46,224 nt of DNA from BOG-908 sp964657885 (GTDB lineage: Bacteria > Pseudomonadota > Alphaproteobacteria > Acetobacterales > Acetobacteraceae), in NCBI GenBank assembly GCA_964657885.1, contig CAZZWO010000002.1, positions 1 to 46,224 on the forward strand, in the 5' to 3' direction. The number at the start of each line of letters is the position of its first letter. Within the stretch, counting starts at the first letter, position 1. Shown here one piece after another: positions 1 through 7,356 of this stretch. The notes below the pieces were generated by a model, which worked only from the letters and a program-made list of their open reading frames with translations, made no database searches and was not told the origin of the DNA. The translations under genes and the position numbers were made by a program.

Positions 1-1
1 C

Positions 2-835
2 CAGCGCATCGGCATCTTCGGGCCGGCCGGCGCAGGCAAGTCCAGCCTGATCGCCCGCATCGTGCGCGGCGCCGACGCGGATGTGTTCGTCGTCGCTTTG
101 GTGGGCGAGCGCGGACGCGAGGTGGTGGAGTTCCTGGAGCAGACGCTCGGCCCGGACGCCCGCGCGCGCACGGTGATCGTGGCGGCCACCTCGGACCGGC
201 CGGCGCTGGAGCGGGTGCGAGCGGCGGAGGTGGCCACCAGCATCGCCGAATGGTTCCGCGACCAGGGCCGGCGCGTGGTGCTGCTGGTGGACAGCCTGAC
301 TCGGCTGGCGCGCGCCTGGCGTGAAATCGGGCTGGCCGCCGGCGAGCCGCCAACCCGGCGCGGCTATCCGCCGAGCGTGTTCGCCGCCCTGCCCCGGCTG
401 CTGGAGCGCGCCGCCTCCACGCAGGCCGGCAGCATCACCGCTTTCTACGCCGTGCTGGTTGAGGGCGAGCTGGCGGCGGACCCGATCGCCGAGGAAGTGA
501 AGTCCATCCTCGACGGCCACCTGATCCTGTCCGCCAAGCTGGCCGAAGCGGATCATTACCCCGCCATCGACGTGCTGCAGAGCCGCAGCCGCGTGATGGG
601 CCAGGTGACCGACAGGGCGCACCAGGCGGACGCGGCCAAGCTGCGCCAGCTTCTGGCGCGGCACGAGGAGATCGAGCTGCTGGTGCGGATCGGCGAGTAC
701 AAGCCGGGCAGCGACAAACTGGCCGACGAGGCGCTGCGCAAGATCGGCGCGATCCGCGCCTTCCTGCGCGAGCGGGCCGATGAAAGCACGCCGTTCTCCG
801 CAATGCGGCAGATGCTGGCGACACTAGCGGGATGA
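2..835 (+). CDS. sctN: Type III secretion ATPase SctN (FliI/YscN family), 5' end outside window
   Basis: This is the hexameric ATPase at the base of the injectisome; it unfolds effectors and strips chaperones at the cytoplasmic face. The frame is open from base 2, so only the last 277 residues are present, against about 430-450 for the family. Visible motifs are the Walker A loop GPAGAGKS (residues 8-15), the Walker B strand VVLLVDSLTR, and the conserved stretch GEPPTRRGYPPSVF. The end, with LADEALRKIGAIRAFLRE, matches the usual helical C-terminus. T3SS rather than flagellar identity rests on the neighbours sctO, sctQ, sctR and sctS with no flagellar genes. The next gene starts 31 bases after the stop. 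Confidence 0.93.
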   Translation, partial: QRIGIFGPAGAGKSSLIARIVRGADADVFVVALVGERGREVVEFLEQTLGPDARARTVIVAATSDRPALERVRAAEVATSIAEWFRDQGRRVVLLVDSLTRLARAWREIGLAAGEPPTRRGYPPSVFAALPRLLERAASTQAGSITAFYAVLVEGELAADPIAEEVKSILDGHLILSAKLAEADHYPAIDVLQSRSRVMGQVTDRAHQADAAKLRQLLARHEEIELLVRIGEYKPGSDKLADEALRKIGAIRAFLRERADESTPFSAMRQMLATLAG

Positions 836-866
836 CCTCAATCGGCACGCAACAGGGAGACTGGCT

Positions 867-2035
867 GTGATCGATATGGCAATCGACGGTGTGGGCACGC
901 TGACCCGCGCAGCCGAAGACGCGGCCCAGGCCGCTTCGCATAAACGCAGCTTTGCCGACGCGGCATCCGAGACGGAGCAGGCGGCGAGACGCCCGAAACC
1001 CAACGAAGCGGCTCCGGCGGCTCCGGCTGACAAGAGCTGGTGGGACAGCTTCAAGGGTGCGGTGGGATCGGCCGCCCATGTGGTGGATGCGGGCGCGCAC
1101 CAGCTCGGGAACGCGGCGAACCATGTGGCGGAAGACGCCATATCGGCCGGCACGGACGCGGTGCGTCACGTGGCCGGCGATGGCGTGGCCGACGTGCTGC
1201 ATGGGGCGGCAGAAGGCGTGCGTGAGACCGCCAGGCNNNNNNNNNNNNNNNNNNNNNNNNNNNNNNNNNNNNNNNNNNNNNNNNNNNNNNNNNNNNNNNN
1301 NNNNNNNNNNNNNNNNNNNNNNNNNNNNNNNNNNNNGCCGCGGCGTGGGCTCGGCGGCGGTTAACGTGGGCAGCTTCTTCATCCCCGGCGCCGGGGAGGC
1401 GGAAGCGGCCAATGTTGCGGGGCATTTTGGGGGAGGCGGGGAAGGTTGCGGGAGAAGCTGGAGCTTTGACCAAAGTAGCCAGTCACGCCGCCGAGACGAT
1501 GGATGGTATCGTCCACGGCGCACCGCTTGTCGACAACGCCGGAGGTGCTGCAAAACTGACGAATGGTGCGACGGGCAGCGTCGCGCATGACGCGTCGTTG
1601 GAGCATGTTACGCCTGCGAGCGCTGCGTCCGATGCGCTTGCCGGGTCGGTCAAACACGTAAATATCTCTGGATCGGGTCAGAATTGCACGAACTGCGCAT
1701 ATTCCGTCGACAATCAATTGGCCACCGGCGCCAAGTCGAGCGCACTGCCAAGGTCTGAAGGCGTTCCATTCGCTAAACTGAATGAAATGTATAAAACGAA
1801 TTTCAGCGGCTGGGTCTCAAAGTCTAGTATCGAGAAGGGCATGTTGAGTTCCGGCGAGGGAACACGAGCTATTATCTACGGGATGGATGCCAAGGGCCGC
1901 ACCGCGCACGTTTGGAATGCCATCGTTCAAAATGGGTCAGTGAACTATATAGACGGTCAGACAGGCGGTAGTGGATTGCGAAATTTCACTGACTTCGCGA
2001 AATTCCGTTTCGGCATAACTGGTGGGGGACGCTAA
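867..2035 (+). CDS. Polymorphic toxin effector with papain-like (Tox-PL) C-terminus; gapped and frameshifted
   Basis: The GTG at 867 has a GGGAGA site 6 bases upstream; an in-frame ATG at 876 is the alternative. The N-terminal part (Ala-rich, with the motif KSWWDS) and the core up to SFFIPGAGEAEAAN match the effector at 2584. A 100-N gap interrupts the core. The second copy has 282 bases there, which would keep the frame. After the gap the frame is 1339+3n until a run of five G (1429-1433); one extra G moves the toxin part into another frame, which stops at 2035. The C-terminal domain has a candidate Cys (CTNC), His (AHVWN) and Asp (IDGQTGG), the catalytic pattern of Tox-PL papain-fold toxins, some of which are glutamine deamidases. 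An Imm35-like gene starts 1 base after the stop. The toxin class is inferred from motifs; the frameshift may be a sequencing error. Confidence 0.72.
1170..1391 (+). repeat. Near-identical core segment shared by the two effectors, copy 1
   Basis: Bases 1170-1236 match 2902-2968 with one mismatch, and 1337-1391 match 3251-3305 exactly; the gap hides the middle. The flanking parts of the two effector genes are much more diverged. This pattern suggests recent gene conversion or duplication of the core, with different toxin tails attached at its 3' edge. Confidence 0.9.
1237..1336. other. Assembly gap (100 N)
   Basis: Exactly 100 N, the usual placeholder for a scaffold gap of unknown size. Both edges match the second effector: bases up to 1236 match up to 2968, and bases from 1337 match from 3251. 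By that comparison the true missing length would be about 282 bases. The near-identity of the two effector genes explains why assembly broke here. Confidence 0.97.
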
Positions 2036-2036
2036 G

Positions 2037-2297
2037 ATGACAGTCAGTGAAGCGAAGGCGATTGCCGAAAAATACATTGCAGAGACGATGACGTCGTTCG
2101 ATTCGGATGGTGGCTATATCGTCGATGCCGAACCCGAAGACACGCCAGACGGATGGTATTTCTTCTATCAGACGGCCAAATATCTCAGGACGGCTGACCT
2201 AGATGATTCAGTTGTTGGCAATGCTCCGATATTCGTCACGAAGCAAGGTGTCTGTATGGGACCTCGTCGCTTTTCCCCGATGGAACAGGGAGGTTAG
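2037..2297 (+). CDS. Imm35/YrhB-like immunity protein
   Basis: A small acidic protein of 86 aa that probably binds and neutralises the Tox-PL toxin encoded just upstream. The ATG at 2037 is 1 base past the toxin stop, with a G-rich site (GGTGGGGG) before it. The sequence has the pattern of the YrhB/Imm35 family: an N-terminal helix (EAKAIAEKYI), then GWYFFYQTAKYL, then GNAPIFV. Imm35 proteins are known partners of papain-fold toxins in polymorphic toxin loci. Base composition is lower in G+C than in the sct genes, as is common for exchanged immunity genes. The family call comes from motif recall and no structure-level check was made. Confidence 0.7.
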   Translation: MTVSEAKAIAEKYIAETMTSFDSDGGYIVDAEPEDTPDGWYFFYQTAKYLRTADLDDSVVGNAPIFVTKQGVCMGPRRFSPMEQGG

Positions 2298-2300
2298 TAT

Positions 2301-2397
2301 TCGATCGCTGATGCTGCCTTGGCCGACAAGGTAGCGCGCAAGATCGATGCCGTCCGCGCCTTTTCTGCGCGAAGCCACCGGCGAGATCACGCTTTGA
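2301..2397 (+). pseudogene. Remnant of a second sctN 3' end
   Basis: Starting 3 bases after the immunity stop, the + strand reads SIADAALADKVARKIDAVRAF, then after one extra T in a TTTT run (2361-2364) LREATGEITL and a stop. This resembles the C-terminus of the SctN at the window start (LADEALRKIGAIRAFLRE) but is not identical, so it is a diverged copy or comes from a related T3SS locus. It has no start, is only about 32 codons long and is frameshifted. It marks the boundary between the two toxin-immunity cassettes and suggests that a unit made of an sctN tail, effector and immunity gene was inserted by recombination. Confidence 0.72.
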
Positions 2398-2537
2398 TCG
2401 GAGCCTGCAACCACATGACTAGGTTCGTTGACCTCGTTGTAACTGGCAGGACGAGCGGAACGGGACTGGTTTGATGGAGCCCACGCGTTGTCTTGTGCAC
2501 GTGCTCGACGTTCACGAAAAGCACTGGGCATGTCGTC

Positions 2538-2559
2538 TCCCGAATTGAGATATTCGGGA
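2538..2559 (+). promoter_or_regulatory. Hairpin just upstream of effector 2
   Basis: A perfect 8-bp stem (TCCCGAAT and ATTCGGGA) with a 6-base loop ends 24 bases before the GTG of the second effector. No T-tract follows, so it is a poor terminator. It could be an operator or an mRNA structure affecting translation; the role is unknown. Confidence 0.4.
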
Positions 2560-2583
2560 TAACATTCATTCTACAGCAGGAGA

Positions 2584-3780
2584 GTGGCGATAACCGAGTT
2601 GGCGATCGGCGGGCTCAATGCGCTGGCCCATGCGAGCGAGGAGGCGGCCGAAGCCGGCGCGCACGGCCGCAGCTTTGCCGACACCGCCGCGCATCTGGAG
2701 CAAGCGCCCGAGCACGGCAAGCCTGGCCAAGGTGCGGCGGCGGCCGCGGCCAAACCGGCGGAGAAAAGCTGGTGGGACAGCGCCAAGGACGCGGTCAACT
2801 CCGCCGCCAGCGCCGTGGATGCCGGCGCGCACCGGCTGGGCGACGCGGCCATCGGCCTGGCGGAAGCCGGCATTGAACGCGGCACCGCGGCGGTGCGCAG
2901 CGTGGCCGGCGACGGCGTGGCCGACGTGCTGCATGGGGCGGCAGAAGGCGTGCGTGAGACCGCCAGGCAGGCGGTGGGGTTCACCTACGGCGTGGGTGCG
3001 GGCGCCACCGAGGCCGTGGGGGGCATGGTGGAAGGGACCGGCGACCTGATCGGTGACGGTGTCCGGATGGCGACCGACCCCGCGTTCCGCGGCCAGGTGG
3101 TGCACGGCGCCGAGGCGCTGGCGGAGCACGTGGCGGCCGACCCGCTGGGCACGGCGAAGACGGTGGGCAGCGGGGTTCTGCACGCCGGCGAGGATTGGGT
3201 GCGCGGCGCCGGCCGGGCGGCGCAGGAAGGCAATCTCGGCGAGTATCTGGGCCGCGGCGTGGGCTCGGCGGCGGTTAACGTGGGCAGCTTCTTCATCCCC
3301 GGCGCGGGAGAGGCGGAGGCGGCCAATATCGCTGGCCATGCTGGCGAGGCTGGCGCGGAAGCGTTGGCGGTTGCGGGTTCGACGGAGCGCATCGCCGCGG
3401 GCGCCCAAAGCGCTGCTCAAACAGTGGAGCGCAACAGTGTCGACTTGGGGCTGACTTACAAGCCGGGCTGGACAGCTGCGCAACGGGCAGAGGCCGACTC
3501 GAAGGTTCGTATGCTGTCGGAGGGTGATACCGTTGTAACCCAATCGAGTCGCTCTGGCACATCAGCGGCAAGTAGGTATAGAAAGGCTGGTAACGATATA
3601 CCGCCCGGCTGCGATATCGATCACGCTGTAGATTTACAATTGGGTGGCTCGGACACGGTATCCAACATGTGGCCCTTGAACAGTAGTGTGAACCGAAGCT
3701 TAGGCTCACAAATACATCATCAGATCAAAGAGCTACCTTATGGAACTATCATCGATCAGGTTACCATCGGAGAGCGTTGA
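2584..3780 (+). CDS. Polymorphic toxin effector with HxxD nuclease-like C-terminus
   Basis: 398 aa, intact. The GTG at 2584 follows CAGCAGGAGA. Residues 1-130 are Ala-rich with KSWWDS. Residues 130-250 are a Gly/Ala-rich helical core resembling the pre-toxin regions of polymorphic toxins, ending in SFFIPGAGEAEAAN. The toxin domain covers about residues 285-398. It has DIDHAVDLQLGG with H347 and D350, the HxxD pattern of the Ntox15/Tde DNase group, followed by WPLNSSVNRSLGSQI. An HNH-type nuclease is the alternative reading. The immunity gene overlaps the stop. Its place inside the sct operon suggests export by the T3SS, but no classical T3SS signal can be proven by eye. The toxin tail has lower G+C than the N-terminal part. 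Confidence 0.75.
   Translation: MAITELAIGGLNALAHASEEAAEAGAHGRSFADTAAHLEQAPEHGKPGQGAAAAAAKPAEKSWWDSAKDAVNSAASAVDAGAHRLGDAAIGLAEAGIERGTAAVRSVAGDGVADVLHGAAEGVRETARQAVGFTYGVGAGATEAVGGMVEGTGDLIGDGVRMATDPAFRGQVVHGAEALAEHVAADPLGTAKTVGSGVLHAGEDWVRGAGRAAQEGNLGEYLGRGVGSAAVNVGSFFIPGAGEAEAANIAGHAGEAGAEALAVAGSTERIAAGAQSAAQTVERNSVDLGLTYKPGWTAAQRAEADSKVRMLSEGDTVVTQSSRSGTSAASRYRKAGNDIPPGCDIDHAVDLQLGGSDTVSNMWPLNSSVNRSLGSQIHHQIKELPYGTIIDQVTIGER
2902..3305 (+). repeat. Near-identical core segment shared by the two effectors, copy 2
   Basis: This is the complete version of the core that is interrupted by the assembly gap in copy 1. It encodes the region from VAGDGVADVL to SFFIPG in the second effector. Similarity between the two genes ends shortly after, at AEAAN, where the toxin tails diverge completely. 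Confidence 0.88.
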
Positions 3781-4388
3781 TGTTCGACCTGTTTGAAAAC
3801 GTATTTTCCAAGGACGTAGTTATGTCCGCGGATACCAACAACGCGCAACCGAAAACGCGCGACCAAAGCGACCTTGTAGGTCGCTTTGGCGGTGCATCCT
3901 TCGAACAGGGACTCTACAGGGTAGTCCGGGCTTCAGACGTTGGCGAGTGGAACGCAAGGGTCACTGCCGCATTTCCTGACTTCGCTAAGCGCATAGCCTG
4001 TTTTGGTTTTGACTGGCTTGGACGCGCGTTTGCAACCGATGCCGCACGGTTAGAGCGAGGTAGGCCAAGCGTTCTGATGTTTGAACCTGGAACGGGGGAG
4101 ACCTTGGAGATCCCTCGAGATGTAGTCACCTTCCATAATGAGGAATTGCTCGAATACAGAGATGCGGCACTTGCCAGCGAGTTTCACAAGCGATGGTTGG
4201 CGAGCGGCGGTGCGATCCCACAGTATGGTCAGTGTGTCGGTTACAAGAAGCCATTGTTCCTTGGTGGAACCGACGACCTCGACAATCTGACGATCTCCGA
4301 CATCGACGTCTACTGGCATCTGATGGCGCAAGTCATTAGGAAAACAAAATTGATGCCGCCAGGAACGCCGGTCCGGGTCACTGTGTGA
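3780..4388 (+). CDS. Tdi1/DUF1851-like immunity protein
   Basis: 202 aa. The ATG at 3780 overlaps the toxin stop (TGATG), and GGAGA lies 6 bases upstream; a second ATG at 3822 also has a good AAGGA site. The C-terminal part has the family pattern GQCVGYKKPLFLGG, then DLDNL, then DIDVYWHLMAQV. This is the T6SS_Tdi1_C (DUF1851) signature. The N-terminal half fits the GAD-like part of the same immunity family. In Agrobacterium, Tdi1 neutralises the Tde1 HxxD DNase, so pairing here with an HxxD toxin is consistent. It should act in the cytoplasm, protecting the producer's DNA. A T6SS is not visible in this window. Confidence 0.75.
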   Translation: MFDLFENVFSKDVVMSADTNNAQPKTRDQSDLVGRFGGASFEQGLYRVVRASDVGEWNARVTAAFPDFAKRIACFGFDWLGRAFATDAARLERGRPSVLMFEPGTGETLEIPRDVVTFHNEELLEYRDAALASEFHKRWLASGGAIPQYGQCVGYKKPLFLGGTDDLDNLTISDIDVYWHLMAQVIRKTKLMPPGTPVRVTV

Positions 4389-4602
4389 CCGAAAACTTGT
4401 CTTAGAACACTATCTACTTCGGAAAGTATCTCGGCACGTACGAAATAGCTTACACCTCATTCCAATAGGTCGTTGTTGAAAAGCTATATTGTTGAACCCG
4501 AAGTTGGAACACCGCCGGCACTCCGCCAAACGTTCCGACTTCACATTGAACTGGAACACCACCGCGCTTGCCTTTGCTGCCACCCGCGCTAAAGCTGGCA
4601 CT

Positions 4603-5085
4603 ATGAACACGGCGCAGATCGAGGCGCTGCTGCGGGTGAAACGCGCGCGGGAGCAACGGGCCATGGCGCAGGCGGCGGCCGCACAATCGGCTGCCGCAGC
4701 GGCCGATATCGCGCAGGCGTCGGCCCGCACGGCGGAAGCCGCGCATGCGGCAACCCGGCCGGAACGCCTGGCGGCCACGTACGCGGAAGTGCTCCGCCGC
4801 CCGCACGCCGCGCACCGTATCCAGGCGGCCACCGCGCTCGCTTCCGGCCTGGTCGCCGTGAGCGGCCTGCTGGCGGCGCAAACACAAGAGGCGGACACGC
4901 ACGCCGAGCACTGCGCCCGCGCGCAGGCGGCCGCCCGGGCGGCGCAGGGACAGGCCATGCGCGGCTGCGAGGCGGCAGAGGCGATCCGCCAGGTCAGGCG
5001 GCGCGCAGACGCGGCGGCAGCGGAGCGCGCAGGCGAGAACGAGGACGAGGATCTGGCGCCGGCCCTGCTAGCACGGCGGGGCTGA
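4603..5085 (+). CDS. sctO: Type III secretion stalk protein SctO (YscO/HrpO-like)
   Basis: 160 aa, nearly all helix, very rich in Ala, Arg and Glu. SctO/FliJ-type proteins form a coiled-coil stalk in the central pore of the ATPase ring and link it to the export gate. Sequence conservation in this family is low, so the call rests on size, coiled-coil composition (ALLRVKRAREQRAMAQ at the start) and position after sctN and before sctQ. The ATG at 4603 begins MNTAQIEALL; the frame is open upstream to 4489 but that part does not look coding. The 214 bases between the immunity gene and this start hold no gene. The stop overlaps the sctQ ATG by one base. Confidence 0.72.
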   Translation: MNTAQIEALLRVKRAREQRAMAQAAAAQSAAAAADIAQASARTAEAAHAATRPERLAATYAEVLRRPHAAHRIQAATALASGLVAVSGLLAAQTQEADTHAEHCARAQAAARAAQGQAMRGCEAAEAIRQVRRRADAAAAERAGENEDEDLAPALLARRG

Positions 5086-6071
5086 TGCCGTCCGGCGCGG
5101 CTGCGCTCAGCCTGGCTTTGCCGACGATGACCCGCGAGCAGGCGGCACAGGCGAACGTGTTTGCCGCAACGCGGCCGCTGCCGCCTGTGGCGGGCCTGCC
5201 GTTGCGCAGCGTGCCGGCGCCGGTGTTGGGCCGCCAGGCACAGGCAGTGGCGCTGACCTTTCCCGGCGGCGCACGCGGGCGGTTGCTGGCGCCCCCTGCC
5301 GCCTGGCAGGCGGTGCTGGACAGCCTGGATCCCGCGGCTTCCGGCGCCGAAGGGGTGTGGCGCGTCCTTTTGCTGGAAGCCGCCCTCGCCGATGCGCTGG
5401 AGCAGCTGGGCGGCGCCTGTCCGGATCTGCGGGTGACCTGCGCGCAGGAGACCGAGGCCGCGAGCCTGCCCTGTGCGCTGGGGCTCGAACTGGCCGGCCA
5501 TGCGATGCGGCTGGAGTTGGAGCCGGCGCCCGCCGGGGCGGCAGCCCGGGCGCTGGCCGGCGTGCCGCCCGCCCGTGCCACGCCGGCCGGCTTGGTGCTG
5601 CCGGTGCACGTGCGGGCGCTGGCCGCAACGTTGGGGCTGGCGCAGCTTCGTGCGGCCGAGCCGGGCAGCGTGATCCTGGCGCGCGGGCCGGATTTCGGCG
5701 GCGTCTGCCTGGTAGCCGATGAGCGATTGATCTGGCATGGGCAGGTGGACGGCGGACGCCTGCGCGTTGGCCGCCGGGAACGGCAGCCGGACGTGCTGAT
5801 GGAGCGGATGTGGATGGACGACGCGGCATTGACCGATGAGAGCGCGCCCGACCTGCAGGATCTTCCGGTGCGGCTGTCGTTCGAGCTCGCAAGGCTCGAG
5901 CTGAGCCTGGCGGAATTGCAGGCCATCGGCCCTGGCACGGTCTTCGAGCTCGGCCGGGCGGAGCCCGAGGCCGTGGACATCGTGGCGAACGGCCGGCGCA
6001 TCGGGGCCGGGCGGATCGTCATGGTGGCCGGCGTGCCCGGCGTGCAGATCACCCGGCTCGGGCCGAAATGA
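5085..6071 (+). CDS. sctQ: Type III secretion C-ring protein SctQ (YscQ/HrcQ)
   Basis: 328 aa cytoplasmic sorting-platform protein. The C-terminal 70 residues form a SpoA (FliN/SctQ) domain: LSFELARLELSLAEL, then IGPGTVFELG, then a strand set ending GVQITRLG. The N-terminal 230 residues are weakly conserved, as usual. The start overlaps the sctO stop (TGATG) and the stop overlaps the sctR start (ATGA), so the genes are translationally coupled. An in-frame ATG at 5814, preceded by GGAG at 5801-5804, could give a short SpoA-only product as in other SctQ genes. No sctP gene lies between sctO and sctQ. Confidence 0.88.
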   Translation: MPSGAAALSLALPTMTREQAAQANVFAATRPLPPVAGLPLRSVPAPVLGRQAQAVALTFPGGARGRLLAPPAAWQAVLDSLDPAASGAEGVWRVLLLEAALADALEQLGGACPDLRVTCAQETEAASLPCALGLELAGHAMRLELEPAPAGAAARALAGVPPARATPAGLVLPVHVRALAATLGLAQLRAAEPGSVILARGPDFGGVCLVADERLIWHGQVDGGRLRVGRRERQPDVLMERMWMDDAALTDESAPDLQDLPVRLSFELARLELSLAELQAIGPGTVFELGRAEPEAVDIVANGRRIGAGRIVMVAGVPGVQITRLGPK

Positions 6072-6721
6072 CACCCACCACCCTGCTGCCGCTGATCCTG
6101 GCCACGGCGGCAATCGGACTCATCCCGTTCCTGGTGATCACCACCACCGCGTTCCTGAAGATCTCCATCGTGCTCTTCCTGGTCCGCAATGCGCTGGGCA
6201 CGCAGCAGACGCCGCCCACGCTGGTCATGTATGCCATCGCAGTGGTCCTCACGGTGTTCGTGTCGGCCCCGCTGTTCAGCCAGGAATACGCGCAACTGAC
6301 GGCCCCGGGCACGGATCTGTCGACCGCCGACGGCCTGGCGCGGGCCGGCGGTGCGCTCGCCGGTCCGCTGAAGCAGTATCTCGGGCAATACACGCCGCCG
6401 CAGGAGCGGACGTTCATCCTGCAAGCCGCGCAGCGCGTGTGGCCGCCGGATTTCTACGCGCAGGCCAGCGCGACCGACCTGCTGATCGCCATTCCGGCCT
6501 TTGTGGTGTCGGAGCTGACAAGGGCGTTCGAAACCGGGTTCCTGCTTTACCTGCCATTCATTGCGGTGGATCTCATCGTATCGAACATCCTGATGGCGAT
6601 GGGCATGGTGATGGTCTCCCCGCTGGTGGTGTCAACGCCGTTCAAGATACTCCTCTTTGTTCTGGTGAGCGGTTGGACGCGGCTGCTGCACGGACTTGTA
6701 CTCAGCTATGCGCCGCATTAG
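6068..6721 (+). CDS. sctR: Type III secretion export gate protein SctR (YscR/HrcR/FliP family)
   Basis: 217 aa inner-membrane protein of the export gate. Four hydrophobic segments are visible: about residues 8-32, 50-68, 150-175 and 185-207. Family signatures include TTTAFLKISIVLFLVRNALG near the start, TDLLIAIPAFVVSELTRAFETGF, and DLIVSNILMAMGMVMVSP. The length agrees with the family (about 215-220). The 4-base ATGA overlap with sctQ supports the start. A 64-base spacer separates it from sctS. Confidence 0.96.
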   Translation: MTPTTLLPLILATAAIGLIPFLVITTTAFLKISIVLFLVRNALGTQQTPPTLVMYAIAVVLTVFVSAPLFSQEYAQLTAPGTDLSTADGLARAGGALAGPLKQYLGQYTPPQERTFILQAAQRVWPPDFYAQASATDLLIAIPAFVVSELTRAFETGFLLYLPFIAVDLIVSNILMAMGMVMVSPLVVSTPFKILLFVLVSGWTRLLHGLVLSYAPH

Positions 6722-6785
6722 CGCATGATGCGTCCGAGCTGGCACCGACCTGTGGCGAAGCGATCAATCTCCTGGTCGCGCCTGC

Positions 6786-7070
6786 ATGGATAACGGCGAA
6801 CTGATCCACCACCTGAACACCGTCCTGCTGACCGTCCTGTATGTGTCCGGGCCGATCCTGGGGGTGGCAGCCCTGGTGGGACTGACGGCGGGGCTGCTGC
6901 AGGCCGTGACGCAGATCCAGGATCAGTCCCTGCCGCAGACGCTGAAACTGGTGGCGATCCTGCTGACGATCGTCGTGCTGGGCGGCGCATTGTCCGGCCT
7001 CGTGGTGCGGGAGACGCGCAGCATCCTGGATGATTTCCCGGCGATTGCGCGGTCCGATCAAGGGTCTTGA
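6786..7070 (+). CDS. sctS: Type III secretion export gate protein SctS (YscS/HrcS/FliQ family)
   Basis: 94 aa with two transmembrane helices (about 15-40 and 52-76) separated by the conserved QAVTQIQDQSLPQTLK loop of the FliQ/SctS family. It packs with SctR and SctT in the export gate. The ATG at 6786 gives the typical short N-terminus (MDNGELIHHLN). Unusually for T3SS operons, sctT and sctU do not follow. The coding end runs into a hairpin, and unrelated genes begin after it. Confidence 0.95.
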   Translation: MDNGELIHHLNTVLLTVLYVSGPILGVAALVGLTAGLLQAVTQIQDQSLPQTLKLVAILLTIVVLGGALSGLVVRETRSILDDFPAIARSDQGS

Positions 7071-7099
7071 TCGGGGCTTTCGAAGCGTCGCAACGCTTC
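7054..7099 (+). terminator. Tandem hairpins at the end of the sct operon
   Basis: The first hairpin has a perfect 9-bp stem (CCGATCAAG and CTTGATCGG) with a 3-base loop and spans the sctS stop codon. The second (7082-7099) has a 7-bp stem GAAGCGT/ACGCTTC with a 4-base loop. No strong T-tract follows, so termination is an inference from position. Confidence 0.45.
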
Positions 7100-7356
7100 C
7101 GGTGATGGATGAACCTTGTTTGGCTTTTTGGGTCGCCGGTATTGCGGCAGATCGAAGCCGGCCCGCCTTGGTCCGACTAGGCCAGCACGCGCGATCGACG
7201 GCGCGGCGAAGATGCTCCACGTCCATGCACGCAGGATCATCCTCTGGCGCCCTGTCATGCCCACCATCGGCCGCGATGACGTCACACCGGTATGCAACCC
7301 CTCGGAAACAATGCACGTTTAATCGTACAATCAACACGCAGTCAGGGTGACACGAC

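Noticed and set aside
4410..6424. Long open frames on the minus strand opposite sctO-sctQ-sctR (up to 567 codons)
   Set aside because: They are antisense shadows of high-GC genes with clear coding on the + strand; composition is Arg/Pro/Ala-biased and no motif is found.
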